Assembly: GCA_026414975.1 (NCBI GenBank)
Contig: JAOAHZ010000001.1
Location: 183,547-247,546 of the forward strand
Direction of reading: 5' to 3'
Source: Bacteroidia bacterium
GTDB taxonomy: Bacteria > Bacteroidota > Bacteroidia > SpSt-205
DNA: 64,000 bases
Shown here: in pieces, positions 17,188-26,333 of the stretch
Layout: every line of letters starts with the position of its first letter
Numbering within the stretch: the first letter of the stretch is position 1
Notes under the pieces: generated by a model
Database searches by the model: none
What the model saw: only the letters and a program-made list of their open reading frames with translations
Told to the model about the DNA's origin: nothing
Translations under genes and position numbers: made by a program

Positions 17188-18648
17188 TTAGGCCAAAACG
17201 CTATACGAACGCTGTGTAGCCGTGAGAGCTCCAATAGCTTGGGCCAGCCGAGTCAAAAGCGGCTCTATGAAGGGTATGGCCTCCTCTTCTGGAAGAGCCA
17301 GCGCCCGTTCTAGCTCCCCTAGTAAGTAAGGGTCGACAGCTCCTATATCCCACAGTTCGGGGAGGCGGGGGAGGAGGGGATAGCGGCGTAAAACCTCCCA
17401 CGCATCTAAGAGATGCCGATGGCGCGTACCCTCCCAAATATCGGTAACTATTAACTCCCTTACGAGCCGCTCTGGAGGAAATTCTGTAAGGGTGCCCAAG
17501 CCAGCCCATACCTCTAAGTTCCACTGGGCGGCTTGCAGAGCGACTTTAGCTGTCCAAAACTTGGCTAAGTGAGTGAGAAGCCGGAAGAAGGCATACCTTT
17601 CAGAATAAGGAGGCTTCTCCAGCCAGACCGTTTCCAGCCACTGTTCCGTGAGCCATGCCAGCGCCCCTGCCCAGCGGAGCCGTTCATAGTGCTGAGCCAG
17701 TTCATGGCGAAAGAGCGGCTGCTCAACAAGAAAGCGCCCAAAGAGACGCCGCTGCATAGCGAAATGGTACGCCTGAGCGAGGGCATGGAGCCCATGAGCC
17801 ACGACCCCGATGCTATTAGCCACCCGAGACAGATTAAGCACCTCCAGAATGTAGTAAATCCCCTGCCGAGCTTCCCCGATAAGGTATCCTTCGGCATCGT
17901 GTAGCTCTACCTCGCCAGTAGGAACGCTTCGGGTACCTATCTTATCCTTGAGGCGCCGAACGAGGTAGTTGCGTCCGAGGGCGTAGAGGCGTTCACGCGG
18001 TACAATAAATAGGGCTATTCCTTTGATGCCAGCTGGGGCACCTTCCGGACGAGCCGCCACGACAGCTAAGTCTGCACCTACATTGCTGGCAAAATACTTT
18101 TCTCCCGTCAGATACCATAGCCCATCCACAGCCCGCGCCTGAGTCCCTACATGAGCGCCTAAGTCAGAACCTCCGCCTCGCTCCGTCATCCAAGTAGCAC
18201 CCTGACCAAAAGGCGGCTCTCTACGCGATAAAAGGCTCAGAAACTCCTCTCGCCGAGCCCCCGTATAGTACTTGTAAATAGGTACCCACGCAGAGAAGGT
18301 AACCGTATAAGGACAATACAGCCCCGGATCGTAGTAGGAGGTAATAAACCCCAGCAGAAAGCTAAGCCTCCAGTCATGCCGCTCGGTAACTTCGTACAAT
18401 ATCCCGGCAGAATACCCAGCGCTAAGAAGGTATGTGTAGCTCGGAGGATATAGGATTTCATCTACTCGCTCTCCAGCGGAATTGAATTGGCGCAAGTGAG
18501 GAGTACCCAAGCGATCAATGGCCACAGAAAGAGAAGCGCCTTCGGCTTCCCACCATGCTTGGTACGCCAAAACCCGCTCTGATAGAGCTAGCCCAAGCTC
18601 CTCGGACAAGAAGGCTCCAGGCCCTCCCAATAATATATCTTCTCTCAT
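17188..18648 (-). CDS. Acyl-CoA dehydrogenase (AidB-like)
   Basis: This 486-residue flavoprotein belongs to the acyl-CoA dehydrogenase superfamily. ATWMTERGGGSDLGAHVGT matches the FAD-binding segment typical of AidB-like members, and LTGEKYFASNVGADLAVVAARPEG is the mid-domain beta strand. TDIWEGTRHRH holds the position of the catalytic region. AidB-type proteins differ from beta-oxidation enzymes, and the substrate cannot be read here. A near-consensus box (ATTTTTTG, 18661 down to 18654) ends 5 nt before the ATG. Confidence 0.85.
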   Translation of the reverse strand: MREDILLGGPGAFLSEELGLALSERVLAYQAWWEAEGASLSVAIDRLGTPHLRQFNSAGERVDEILYPPSYTYLLSAGYSAGILYEVTERHDWRLSFLLGFITSYYDPGLYCPYTVTFSAWVPIYKYYTGARREEFLSLLSRREPPFGQGATWMTERGGGSDLGAHVGTQARAVDGLWYLTGEKYFASNVGADLAVVAARPEGAPAGIKGIALFIVPRERLYALGRNYLVRRLKDKIGTRSVPTGEVELHDAEGYLIGEARQGIYYILEVLNLSRVANSIGVVAHGLHALAQAYHFAMQRRLFGRFLVEQPLFRHELAQHYERLRWAGALAWLTEQWLETVWLEKPPYSERYAFFRLLTHLAKFWTAKVALQAAQWNLEVWAGLGTLTEFPPERLVRELIVTDIWEGTRHRHLLDAWEVLRRYPLLPRLPELWDIGAVDPYLLGELERALALPEEEAIPFIEPLLTRLAQAIGALTATQRSYSVLA

Positions 18649-18679
18649 ACGGGCAAAAAATACAGCTTTGCAAGCAATA

Positions 18680-20596
18680 TTAGGACGGGGATTGGACGGC
18701 TTTCCATGTCTCTTCTATCGCTTGAGCAAGGGGGATGCCATCGTATCGCCTACGAAAAAGCCGATCTCGTATAGAGACTGTACGATTCTCAGCCTCCTGC
18801 GCGCCGACAACCCAGATTAGCGGTATTTTCTCCTGTTCAGCTTCTCGGATTTTCTTTCCCAGCTTTTCGTCTGACTCGTCTATAGACCAACGTACTCCTC
18901 GCTGAGCTAAATCCCGGGCAATTTCCCTCGCATATTCTACATACTTTTCACTCACGGGTACGATCTTGACCTGAACAGGGGCAAGCCACAGAGGTAGCTC
19001 GCCTCCCGTGTGCTCTAAGAGCACACCAATAAACCTCTCAAACGACCCCAAAATCGCCCGGTGTATCATAACAGGGACATGAGGCTGTCCATCCGGACCG
19101 ATGTATTCTAACCCGAAGCGCCGAGGCATAGAGAAGTCTAACTGAACCGTCCCAAGCTGCCAACGGCGCCTGAGGCTATCTCGTACAATGAAATCTATTT
19201 TAGGCCCGTAAAATGCTCCTTCGCCGGGATTTATTTGATAAGAAAGCCCCGCCGATTGAAGCGCTGCAGCTAAGGCTCCTTCTGCTTGGGCCCATAGTTC
19301 TAGCGACCCAATGTACTTCTCTGGGCGAGTGGAGAGATAAATCTCTCTTTGAGTAAAGCCAAAAGCGTCATAAACCTCATTCACAAGGTGCAGCAAGTCT
19401 GTGATTTCAGACTCTATTTGGTCAGGGGTGCAGTAGATGTGGGCATCATCCTGGGTAAAAGCTCGTACCCGAAAAAGACCCGTAAGCACGCCTGAGAGTT
19501 CATGCCGATGCACCAGTCCAAACTCAAACAGACGCAGAGGCAGGTCCCTGTAAGAGCGTCGCTCGGTCCGATATACAATCGTGCTTCCCGGACAGTTCAT
19601 CGGCTTGATGGCATAAGGCTGCTCATCTATTTCCGTGAAATACATGTTTTCTCGGTAGTTCTCGTAATGACCCGACTGCTCCCATAAGCGCTGTGTGAGG
19701 ATAAGGGGGGTCTTAATCTCTTCATAGCCGCGTCGCAAGAGCTTCCCTCGCATCCAGTCTTGAAGGGCATTAAGGAGACGCATGCCCTTAGGGTGCCAGA
19801 AAGGAAAGCCCGGCCCCTCCTCATGAAAAGAGAAAAGCCGTAGTACCCTGCCCAGATGCCGATGGTCGCGTTTGGAAGCCTCTTCTAAGAAGGCTACATA
19901 CTCATCCAAAAGTTGCTTTTCGGGGAAACTTATCGCATACACTCGGGTGAGTTGAGGCTTGCGGCTATCGCCTCGCCAGTAAGCCCCCGCTAAGGACAAT
20001 ACTTTCACTGCACGAATAGGGCCAGAGTGCCAGAGATGAGGACCTTTACACAAATCCACGAAGCCACCGGACTCATAAAAAGTGATATCATCGGGAGGAA
20101 GCTCACGAATGAGCTCTACCTTGTAGGGGTTTTTCTGCTTCTCGTAGTAATCAATCGCTTGCTCCAAGGACACCTTCTTGCGGACAAAGTACTCGGGCTG
20201 ACCTGCAAGCTCTAAGAATCGTTCCTCTATGCGTTGGAAATCCTCAGGAGAGATGGGGGAAGAGCCGAAGTCTATGTCGTAATAAAAACCATTCTCTATC
20301 GGCGGGCCGATGGTGGGTTTAGCCTCAGGACGCAGACTCAAGATAGCTTCCGCAAGAATGTGAGCGCTGGAGTGCCAAAAAACATACTTCCCCTCAGGGG
20401 CATCCCAACCCAATAGATGGAACTCCGTATGATTTCCAACGGGGGCTTGAAGCTCATGTATTTTACCGTCGGCTTTAGCGGTTAGGATAGCGGTGCCAGC
20501 GGGGAGTCCCAGATGCTCTAAAATAGCATACAGGGGCTCGTCGGCCTCAGCTTGCACTTCATAGGTTTGGCCTTGCCAGTGGAGGAGACGCTGCAT
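18680..20596 (-). CDS. thrS: Threonyl-tRNA synthetase
   Basis: This 638-residue class II synthetase has an N-terminal TGS domain and a second editing-type domain with HSSAHILAEA. The catalytic core includes MNCPGS, FTQDDAHIYC and VMIHRAILGS, whose Cys and two His bind zinc. I start at the ATG at 20596 because the -7 box ends 1 nt before the upstream ATG at 20602. That upstream ATG would lie before the expected transcription start. The conserved QRLLHWQGQTYEV begins right after this ATG. Confidence 0.95.
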   Translation of the reverse strand: MQRLLHWQGQTYEVQAEADEPLYAILEHLGLPAGTAILTAKADGKIHELQAPVGNHTEFHLLGWDAPEGKYVFWHSSAHILAEAILSLRPEAKPTIGPPIENGFYYDIDFGSSPISPEDFQRIEERFLELAGQPEYFVRKKVSLEQAIDYYEKQKNPYKVELIRELPPDDITFYESGGFVDLCKGPHLWHSGPIRAVKVLSLAGAYWRGDSRKPQLTRVYAISFPEKQLLDEYVAFLEEASKRDHRHLGRVLRLFSFHEEGPGFPFWHPKGMRLLNALQDWMRGKLLRRGYEEIKTPLILTQRLWEQSGHYENYRENMYFTEIDEQPYAIKPMNCPGSTIVYRTERRSYRDLPLRLFEFGLVHRHELSGVLTGLFRVRAFTQDDAHIYCTPDQIESEITDLLHLVNEVYDAFGFTQREIYLSTRPEKYIGSLELWAQAEGALAAALQSAGLSYQINPGEGAFYGPKIDFIVRDSLRRRWQLGTVQLDFSMPRRFGLEYIGPDGQPHVPVMIHRAILGSFERFIGVLLEHTGGELPLWLAPVQVKIVPVSEKYVEYAREIARDLAQRGVRWSIDESDEKLGKKIREAEQEKIPLIWVVGAQEAENRTVSIRDRLFRRRYDGIPLAQAIEETWKAVQSPS

Positions 20597-20603
20597 ACCC
20601 ATG

Positions 20604-20611
20604 CAAAGCTA
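20604..20611 (-). promoter_or_regulatory. -7 box of thrS (TAGCTTTG)
   Basis: This perfect TAnnTTTG on the minus strand lies 7 nt before the ATG at 20596 and only 1 nt before the one at 20602. It argues for the inner ATG as the real start. Confidence 0.65.
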
Positions 20612-20778
20612 CGCACCTTAGCTCAAGGGGGTAGCTCATTCATCCGCTGGTGTTCATCTACCCCGTAGTATGCGGAGCTTCCAGTGATTGATTAAGCTAT
20701 GGTCAGCACAAAAGAGCCTTTTCTAAGCTGAACAATCCACATAAACCTATACGAAGCGCATATCTTGATTAGGAGTGG

Positions 20779-20786
20779 TATATTTG
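20779..20786 (+). promoter_or_regulatory. -7 box of the bactofilin operon (TATATTTG)
   Basis: This perfect box ends 5 nt before a GTG at 20792. It lies downstream of the more distal in-frame TTG at 20765, so it excludes that codon as the start for this promoter. Confidence 0.7.
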
Positions 20787-20791
20787 CCCCC

Positions 20792-21214
20792 GTGAGCTTG
20801 TGGAAAAAAGATCAGCCTGTGAATGGCGCTCTAGAAAAAGCTCTATCGCTCTTAGGAGAAGGGAGCCACACGAACGGAGACCTCTCAACACCCGGGAATC
20901 TACGAATAGAAGGCTCCTTTCAGGGTAAAATCAAAGTAGAAGGGCGCTTAGTCATTGCGCCCTCGGCTGAAGTCAAAGGAACCATTCAGGCAGGACAAGT
21001 GCATGTTGCAGGACGATTTTCTGGAGAGATTTTAGCTGATGAAAGTATAGAGATAGCTCCCACGGCCCATGTCCAAGGGCAAATAAGGACGCGCCGCTTG
21101 GAATGTGAAAGAGGCGCCGTCCTCCAAGTACATTGCTTGGTAGGGGAAGAGGTATATCAGAAGCCAGCTCCTGAGCCAGCTACTCGCAGTAGTAATAATA
21201 AGAACCACCGCTGA
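20792..21214 (+). CDS. Bactofilin (polymer-forming cytoskeletal protein)
   Basis: Bactofilins assemble filaments that scaffold cell-wall and envelope processes. The 140-residue protein has the short-repeat beta-helix of the DUF583 family (LSTPGNLRIEGSFQGKIKVEG, then GTIQAGQVHVAGRF and GEILADESIEIA). Its N- and C-terminal tails are disordered. The GTG start is chosen from the promoter position. It heads a probable operon with lptC, which follows 5 nt later, and the GldE-like gene. Confidence 0.88.
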   Translation: MSLWKKDQPVNGALEKALSLLGEGSHTNGDLSTPGNLRIEGSFQGKIKVEGRLVIAPSAEVKGTIQAGQVHVAGRFSGEILADESIEIAPTAHVQGQIRTRRLECERGAVLQVHCLVGEEVYQKPAPEPATRSSNNKNHR

Positions 21215-21219
21215 GGCAT

Positions 21220-21777
21220 ATGCCCAGCGGGAGGGGGAGACGTTGGATTAGCTTTTTGATCCTCGTGGGGCTAAGCTGCAAGGAGAGGATAAATCCAACG
21301 CACCCATCGGACTGGATAGAAATACGCCAACGCATACCCCCTTACGAGGCAAGAGGATTCAAACTGGAATGGATAGATACAGCCGGACAGAGGCTTTTAT
21401 TATCAGCCCAGTCTGTCGCTCGCCTCAAAAGAGGAGATACCACGGTATGGCTTATGGAGAATGACATCCGTGCTGTACACCTAAGCACTACAGGAGAAAC
21501 GCTAGAAACCCTCCGCAGTCAGCGAGCTGAAGTGTATCCAGATAAGAGGCGCTTCATCGCTGAAAGGGAGGTTTTACTCACGACGGCAGAAAGTCTCCGA
21601 TTAGAGACGGACTTCCTATACTGGGAGCAGGAGCGAAGTCTGATTACGGCTCCAGGATGGGTTCGCCTCCAGACCCCAAAAGAGCTCTTGAGAGGAGAAG
21701 GCTTAGAATATCACACCCAACACCGAACTTATCGGTTGAGGCGCACGAGCGGAACGGTTCAATCTCCCATACCGTGA
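21220..21777 (+). CDS. lptC: LPS export protein LptC
   Basis: LptC links the inner-membrane LptBFG complex to the periplasmic LPS bridge. The 185-residue protein has an N-terminal hydrophobic segment ending in LSC, so it may be a lipoprotein here rather than a bitopic protein. A beta-jellyroll pattern follows (RAEVYPDKRRFIAEREVLLTT, LETDFLYWEQERSLITAPGWV, LLRGEGLEYH). The family is divergent, but the spacing of strands fits LptC. Its stop overlaps the next GTG (GTGA). Confidence 0.8.
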   Translation: MPSGRGRRWISFLILVGLSCKERINPTHPSDWIEIRQRIPPYEARGFKLEWIDTAGQRLLLSAQSVARLKRGDTTVWLMENDIRAVHLSTTGETLETLRSQRAEVYPDKRRFIAEREVLLTTAESLRLETDFLYWEQERSLITAPGWVRLQTPKELLRGEGLEYHTQHRTYRLRRTSGTVQSPIP

Positions 21778-22982
21778 GCTGGGTTGTTCTAGCGAGCTTG
21801 GCTTTAGTACTGAGTGCGTGGGCTTCGGGCGGAGAGATGGCTTGGGTCAGCGCTAATCCTCTGCACTGGGAGGCTTGGCGCGTGCGATACCCGCGTCGAT
21901 GGCGCATAGCACAGTTTTTCTTGAAGCATCCTCGCCGCCTGCTGATTACCCTATTACTGGCGAACAACTTGGCTCTGGTGCTCTTCTCAGCAGCCCTCAG
22001 CCGTCTGGTTTTGCCCTTAGCGGCTTGGGAAGCTGAAATCGGTTTCTGGGCAGAGACTCTAATCGGTTCCTTGGTGCTGCTAATAGCAGGAGAATACCTA
22101 CCTAAAGTCCTTTTTCGACGCTGGCAAATAGCTCTACTTCCTCTCATCGTGCCTTTCACCGCTCTGACCTATGCCGTGTTATCGCCACTGGTGGAGGCTT
22201 TGTACTTTCTGACACAAGGGATGTATGCGCTATTTCGGGTAGAGGAAAAAGCTTTTTTGAAGCCTATTTCACGGGAGAGCTTAGCTCACTTTATAGAGGC
22301 ACCCGAACCGCATTTTCAGGCCGTCTTAAGCAAGGCCTTGGCTCTAAGTGAGACCCCCGTCCGGGAGATAATGGTCCCAAGACGAGAAGTAGTAGCGATT
22401 GAACGCAGCGCTTCCATGGAGATGCTGCGACGCACCTTTATAGAGTCTGAGCGCTCGCGCATTTTGGTATATGAGAGGGATTTAGACCATGTCGTTGGAT
22501 ATGTGTATGTCAGGGCCCTGCTAAGACAGGCGTCTTCTATTTCTGAGCTGATTGAGCCCGTCGGTTTCGTGCCAGAAAGCATGCCAGCTACCCGCTTATT
22601 AGAACAGCTTGTCCGAGAGAAGGGATCCTTGGCGGTCGTTGTAGATGCCCGGGGCGGCATGGCTGGATTAGTTACCACTGAAGACTTAGTTGAAGAGGTA
22701 TTTGGGGAGATTCAAGACGAGCATGAGGAGCCAGAACACTTAGAACAAACCCTTGCCCCTGGCATCTATGAGCTAGACGCAGCCCTGGAGATAGATTACC
22801 TGAATGAAAAGTATGGCTTAGGGCTACCGTCAGATTTGGCTGTAACGCTCGGTGGGTTAGCCCTCCACTTTTTAGGATACATTCCCCAAAAAGGCGCCAC
22901 CTGGGAAGCCTACGGATTGAGATGGGAGGTCTTATCCGCCACCTCTAAGCGTATCGTAACTTTACGACTCCAAAGGATATGA
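21774..22982 (+). CDS. CNNM/CBS/CorC-domain membrane protein (GldE-like)
   Basis: The 402-residue product starts at a GTG overlapping the lptC stop (GTGA). It has four hydrophobic segments in the first 170 residues (a CNNM transporter domain). Two CBS motifs follow, including TPVREIMVPRREVVAIER and GSLAVVVDARGGMAGLVTTEDLVEEVFGEI. A C-terminal CorC/HlyC transporter-associated domain ends the protein. Bacteroidota homologues include GldE, linked to gliding. Mg/Co efflux is the other known role of the family. The next gene overlaps by 4 nt. Confidence 0.83.
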   Translation: MSWVVLASLALVLSAWASGGEMAWVSANPLHWEAWRVRYPRRWRIAQFFLKHPRRLLITLLLANNLALVLFSAALSRLVLPLAAWEAEIGFWAETLIGSLVLLIAGEYLPKVLFRRWQIALLPLIVPFTALTYAVLSPLVEALYFLTQGMYALFRVEEKAFLKPISRESLAHFIEAPEPHFQAVLSKALALSETPVREIMVPRREVVAIERSASMEMLRRTFIESERSRILVYERDLDHVVGYVYVRALLRQASSISELIEPVGFVPESMPATRLLEQLVREKGSLAVVVDARGGMAGLVTTEDLVEEVFGEIQDEHEEPEHLEQTLAPGIYELDAALEIDYLNEKYGLGLPSDLAVTLGGLALHFLGYIPQKGATWEAYGLRWEVLSATSKRIVTLRLQRI

Positions 22983-23842
22983 CAGGCTATAAAACCATAG
23001 ACCCGGCGACCCTGAGCTTGGCTGAATGGCACCCCTACCTCATAGGAAGCGTAATTCCACGCCCTATAGCCTGGGTCACCACGATGGATAAAGAAGGGCG
23101 GTTGAACTTAGCCCCTTTTAGCTACTTCGGTGCATTTAGCAGTAAGCCCCCCGTATTGGCGTTCTCGCCCAGCACCAGCGCCCGAACAGGTATGCCCAAA
23201 GATACGCACCTAAACCTCTTGGAGGTGCCTGAATGCGTGATTCATATTGTGCCTTACAGCCTGGCAGCGCGCATGAACATCACTACGGGCGAGTACGAAC
23301 GAGGCGTAAATGAAATAGAGCAAGCGGGTCTAGAAATACTCCCCTCTGTAGCAGTTCGTCCCCCCCGTATCGCAGGCACCCCTGTACAAATAGAAGCCAG
23401 CCTCCGGCAGATTATTCCCTTAGGAGAAACGCCCGGGGCAGGTCAGCTCGTGCTGGTGGATGTCTTGAGGCTTCACCTGGCTGAGTCCATATTAGACGCC
23501 AAAGGCTATCCAGACCCACGAAAGATGGACGTGATAGCCCGCTTGGGCGCCTTCTGGTATGCCCGCGTTACCTCGGAGTCTATTTTCTGGATGAAACAGC
23601 CGCGCAACCCTTCAGAGGTCCTTGCATGGCATGAACTCCCCCGGGATATTCGAGAGAGCCGCATCCTATCAGCCTCAGACATCGGGCATTTATTAGCCCA
23701 TCGTCCAGCGGATGCAGAACTGCTCTCTAAGCTCCCTCCTCCAGCAAATCCTCAATCCCTTCACCAAGATATGAAAGCGCTCCTCCCAGACCGAGCGGCA
23801 GAGGCTTGGGCCCTCTACCTACAGCGTGTGCAGTTCGCCTGA
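22979..23842 (+). CDS. Flavin reductase-family (FMN-binding split barrel) protein
   Basis: The N-terminal half of this 287-residue protein is a flavin reductase-like FMN-binding split barrel. GSVIPRPIAWVTTMDKEGRLNLAPFSYF is the signature, with VECVIHIVP-like strands after it. Such proteins reduce flavin with NAD(P)H, or hold FMN for oxygenases. A C-terminal extension of about 80 residues follows the barrel, with no motif I recognise. Its ATG overlaps the stop of the GldE-like gene. Confidence 0.83.
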   Translation: MTGYKTIDPATLSLAEWHPYLIGSVIPRPIAWVTTMDKEGRLNLAPFSYFGAFSSKPPVLAFSPSTSARTGMPKDTHLNLLEVPECVIHIVPYSLAARMNITTGEYERGVNEIEQAGLEILPSVAVRPPRIAGTPVQIEASLRQIIPLGETPGAGQLVLVDVLRLHLAESILDAKGYPDPRKMDVIARLGAFWYARVTSESIFWMKQPRNPSEVLAWHELPRDIRESRILSASDIGHLLAHRPADAELLSKLPPPANPQSLHQDMKALLPDRAAEAWALYLQRVQFA

Positions 23843-23851
23843 ACATTTCCC

Positions 23852-23859
23852 TACCTTTG
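23852..23859 (+). promoter_or_regulatory. -7 box of the ALDH7 gene (TACCTTTG)
   Basis: This perfect box ends 4 nt before the ATG at 23864, giving a leaderless prediction despite a same-strand upstream gene. Confidence 0.72.
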
Positions 23860-23863
23860 CTTC

Positions 23864-25420
23864 ATGCCTGCCGCAGAAAAGACTCTTATTTATCCTCAAT
23901 GGGGGGCATTTGGATTAGAAGCGCAAAATGGAGGTGCTTCTACGGGCAGGGCCATTTTGTTGGATGAGTCCTCCTCCCATGCTAACCTATCCCCGGTGGA
24001 TGGGCAGCCTCTTCTCGCTGTCCGACACATTTCTCTAAGCACTTACGAAAAAGTCATCCAGCAAGCCGAGCGAGCCTTCCTATCCTGGCGCTTGACCCCA
24101 GCGCCCAAGCGTAGCGAAGTCATACGACTCTTCGGAGAAAAGCTACGCCGTGTCAAGCCTGATCTAGCCAGGGTCATCAGCTATGAGATAGGAAAGACCT
24201 ACCAAGAAGCGCTTGGAGAAGTACAAGAGGTAATAGACATGTGCGACTTTGGCGTGGGATTATCCCGACAGCTCTACGGACTGACAATAGCTTCGGAACG
24301 GCCTCACCATCGGATGTTCGAGCAATGGCACCCGCTCGGTGTCGTGGGCATTATTACTAGCTTCAACTTTCCCGTGGCAGTTTGGGCTTGGAACGCTATC
24401 ATTGCTGCAGTATGCGGCGATACGACCGTTTGGAAGCCTAGCGAAAAGGCCCCCCTATCCGCCTTAGCCATATTCTCTGTGCTGAGAGAAGCAATAGAAG
24501 AAGCTGACACCCCAGAAGGGGTATTTAATCTTATAGTGGGCGATGCCACCCTCGGCCAGCAAATGGCCAGCGATCCCCGCCTACCCCTTATCTCTGCCAC
24601 AGGCTCCATACGAATGGGACGCTCCGTGGCTCAGCAGGTTGCTAAAAGACTAGGCCGTTCTATATTAGAGTTAGGCGGCAACAACGCCGTCATCGTATCA
24701 CCGCATGCCGACTTAGACCTCGCCCTAAGGGCGGTAACCTTTGCTGCCCTTGGCACCTCGGGGCAGCGATGCACCTCATTACGCCGCCTTATTTTACATG
24801 ACTCTATCTACGAGGAATTTACTTCGCGGCTCCTTCGGGTCTATGAACAAGCCTCCCAGCGAATCGGCAATCCCCTCCTTGAAGAGACCCTACTGGGCCC
24901 GCTTATTGATAGAGCTGCTGTCCAGCTCATGCAGGAAGCCCTAAACGAAGCTAAGGCAGCTGGCGGAAAGCTCCTCTTTGGGGGTGAAGTCCTCTCTGGC
25001 ACCGGCTACGAAAGTGGGTGCTACGTACGACCCGCTATAATCACAGCCGAAAACCACTGGCCCGTGGTGCAGCGAGAGACATTTGCCCCTATCCTGTACT
25101 TACTCAGGTACAAGAGCCTGGAGGAAGCCATAGCCATGCAGAATGGAGTGCCTCAAGGACTCTCCTCCAGCATTTTCACAAACAACCTTAGAGAAGCCGA
25201 GTTCTTCCTAAGCCCCGCTGGATCCGATTGCGGCATTGCCAACGTAAATATAGGCCCCTCTGGGGCAGAAATAGGCGGTGCCTTCGGCGGAGAGAAAGAA
25301 ACAGGCGGCGGACGCGAGGCAGGGTCCGACGCATGGAAAGCCTATATGCGCCGCCAAACCGTAACTATCAACTACGGCTCCGACCTTCCCTTAGCGCAGG
25401 GCATTCAGTTTGAGGTTTAA
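23864..25420 (+). CDS. Aldehyde dehydrogenase, ALDH7 family (aminoadipate-semialdehyde dehydrogenase type)
   Basis: The sequence is close to ALDH7A1/AmaB enzymes, which oxidise alpha-aminoadipate semialdehyde (piperideine-6-carboxylate) in lysine catabolism. The N-part carries EVIDMCDFGVGLSRQLYGL and SERPHHRMFEQWHPLGVVG. The catalytic Cys is in TSGQRCTSLRR, and the C-part has IGGAFGGEKETGGGREAGSD. The length, 518, is normal. A lysine-degrading role is inferred from the family only; no lysine aminotransferase is nearby. The next glycosyltransferase starts 2 nt after its stop. Confidence 0.88.
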   Translation: MPAAEKTLIYPQWGAFGLEAQNGGASTGRAILLDESSSHANLSPVDGQPLLAVRHISLSTYEKVIQQAERAFLSWRLTPAPKRSEVIRLFGEKLRRVKPDLARVISYEIGKTYQEALGEVQEVIDMCDFGVGLSRQLYGLTIASERPHHRMFEQWHPLGVVGIITSFNFPVAVWAWNAIIAAVCGDTTVWKPSEKAPLSALAIFSVLREAIEEADTPEGVFNLIVGDATLGQQMASDPRLPLISATGSIRMGRSVAQQVAKRLGRSILELGGNNAVIVSPHADLDLALRAVTFAALGTSGQRCTSLRRLILHDSIYEEFTSRLLRVYEQASQRIGNPLLEETLLGPLIDRAAVQLMQEALNEAKAAGGKLLFGGEVLSGTGYESGCYVRPAIITAENHWPVVQRETFAPILYLLRYKSLEEAIAMQNGVPQGLSSSIFTNNLREAEFFLSPAGSDCGIANVNIGPSGAEIGGAFGGEKETGGGREAGSDAWKAYMRRQTVTINYGSDLPLAQGIQFEV

Positions 25421-25422
25421 TC

Positions 25423-26259
25423 ATGATAGCCGGGAAGAAGGTTGTTGTCGTCCTTCCCGCTTACAACGCCGAAGTTACCTTAGAAGCTACCCTGCGAGAG
25501 ATAGACCGTAGCTTAGTAGACGAGATTGTACTCGTGGATGACGCCAGTCAAGACCTCACAGTCAAATTAGCTCAGCAGCTGGGCATCAAGCATATTATCG
25601 TGCATGAGTGCAACAAAGGTTACGGAGCTAACCAAAAAACCTGCTACAAGTACGCCCTTGATCTGGGAGGAGACATCATTATCATGCTACACCCTGATTA
25701 TCAGTACACCCCTAAGCTTCTCCCGGCTATGGCCTCCCTAGTCGCTTCAGGATTCTATCCGGTCGTGCTGGGCTCCCGCATATTGGGAGGAGGCGCCCTA
25801 AAGGGAGGTATGCCCCTCTATAAATACATCGCTAATCGCTTGCTTACGGCTTTCCAGAACTTCTTCATGGGCGCTAAGCTCTCCGAATACCACACTGGTT
25901 ACCGAGCCTACAGCCGAGAAGTTCTAACAACGATTCCTTGGTGGAGAAATAGCGATAACTTCGTCTTTGATAATGAGTTTCTCTCTCAGGTTATATACGC
26001 AGGCTTCCCAGTAGGCGAGATATCTTGCCCGACGCGATACTTCCCCGAAGCCTCTTCTATTAACTTCTACCGGAGTATCCAGTATGGCCTTGGTGTGATC
26101 CGAGTGACAATCCAGCACATCTTGGCCAAGCTAAGGATATATGTCCATCCCCGCTATAAGATGGAACCAAAAGAACGATTAGGAAAGCTACCGGCAGGAA
26201 ACAAGCCGTTCATAATACCATCCTCACCAGCTACCCGCCACGCTGGCTTATCCTCGTAA
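25423..26259 (+). CDS. Family 2 glycosyltransferase (dolichol-phosphate mannosyltransferase-like)
   Basis: A GT-A fold of 278 residues with VVVVLPAYNAEVTLEATL at the start. The nucleotide-binding acidic residues are in IVLVDDASQD, and HPDYQYTP holds the metal-binding D-x-D-like region. GSRILGGGALKGGMPLYKYIANR is typical of dolichyl- or undecaprenyl-phosphate sugar synthases of this class. There are no clear TM segments at the end. It follows the ALDH gene by 2 nt and is probably co-transcribed, but the functional link is unclear. Confidence 0.85.
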   Translation: MIAGKKVVVVLPAYNAEVTLEATLREIDRSLVDEIVLVDDASQDLTVKLAQQLGIKHIIVHECNKGYGANQKTCYKYALDLGGDIIIMLHPDYQYTPKLLPAMASLVASGFYPVVLGSRILGGGALKGGMPLYKYIANRLLTAFQNFFMGAKLSEYHTGYRAYSREVLTTIPWWRNSDNFVFDNEFLSQVIYAGFPVGEISCPTRYFPEASSINFYRSIQYGLGVIRVTIQHILAKLRIYVHPRYKMEPKERLGKLPAGNKPFIIPSSPATRHAGLSS

Positions 26260-26333
26260 GCAGGCTTTACACCCTCTGCCAGTAGGCATAGGGAGCTTTT
26301 CCAACCGGATTCGCTACGCTGAGAGGTCTATGG

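Noticed and set aside
20027..20416. Short plus-strand ORFs inside thrS and other genes
   Set aside because: They are antisense shadows of well-supported genes, with no promoter or motif of their own.
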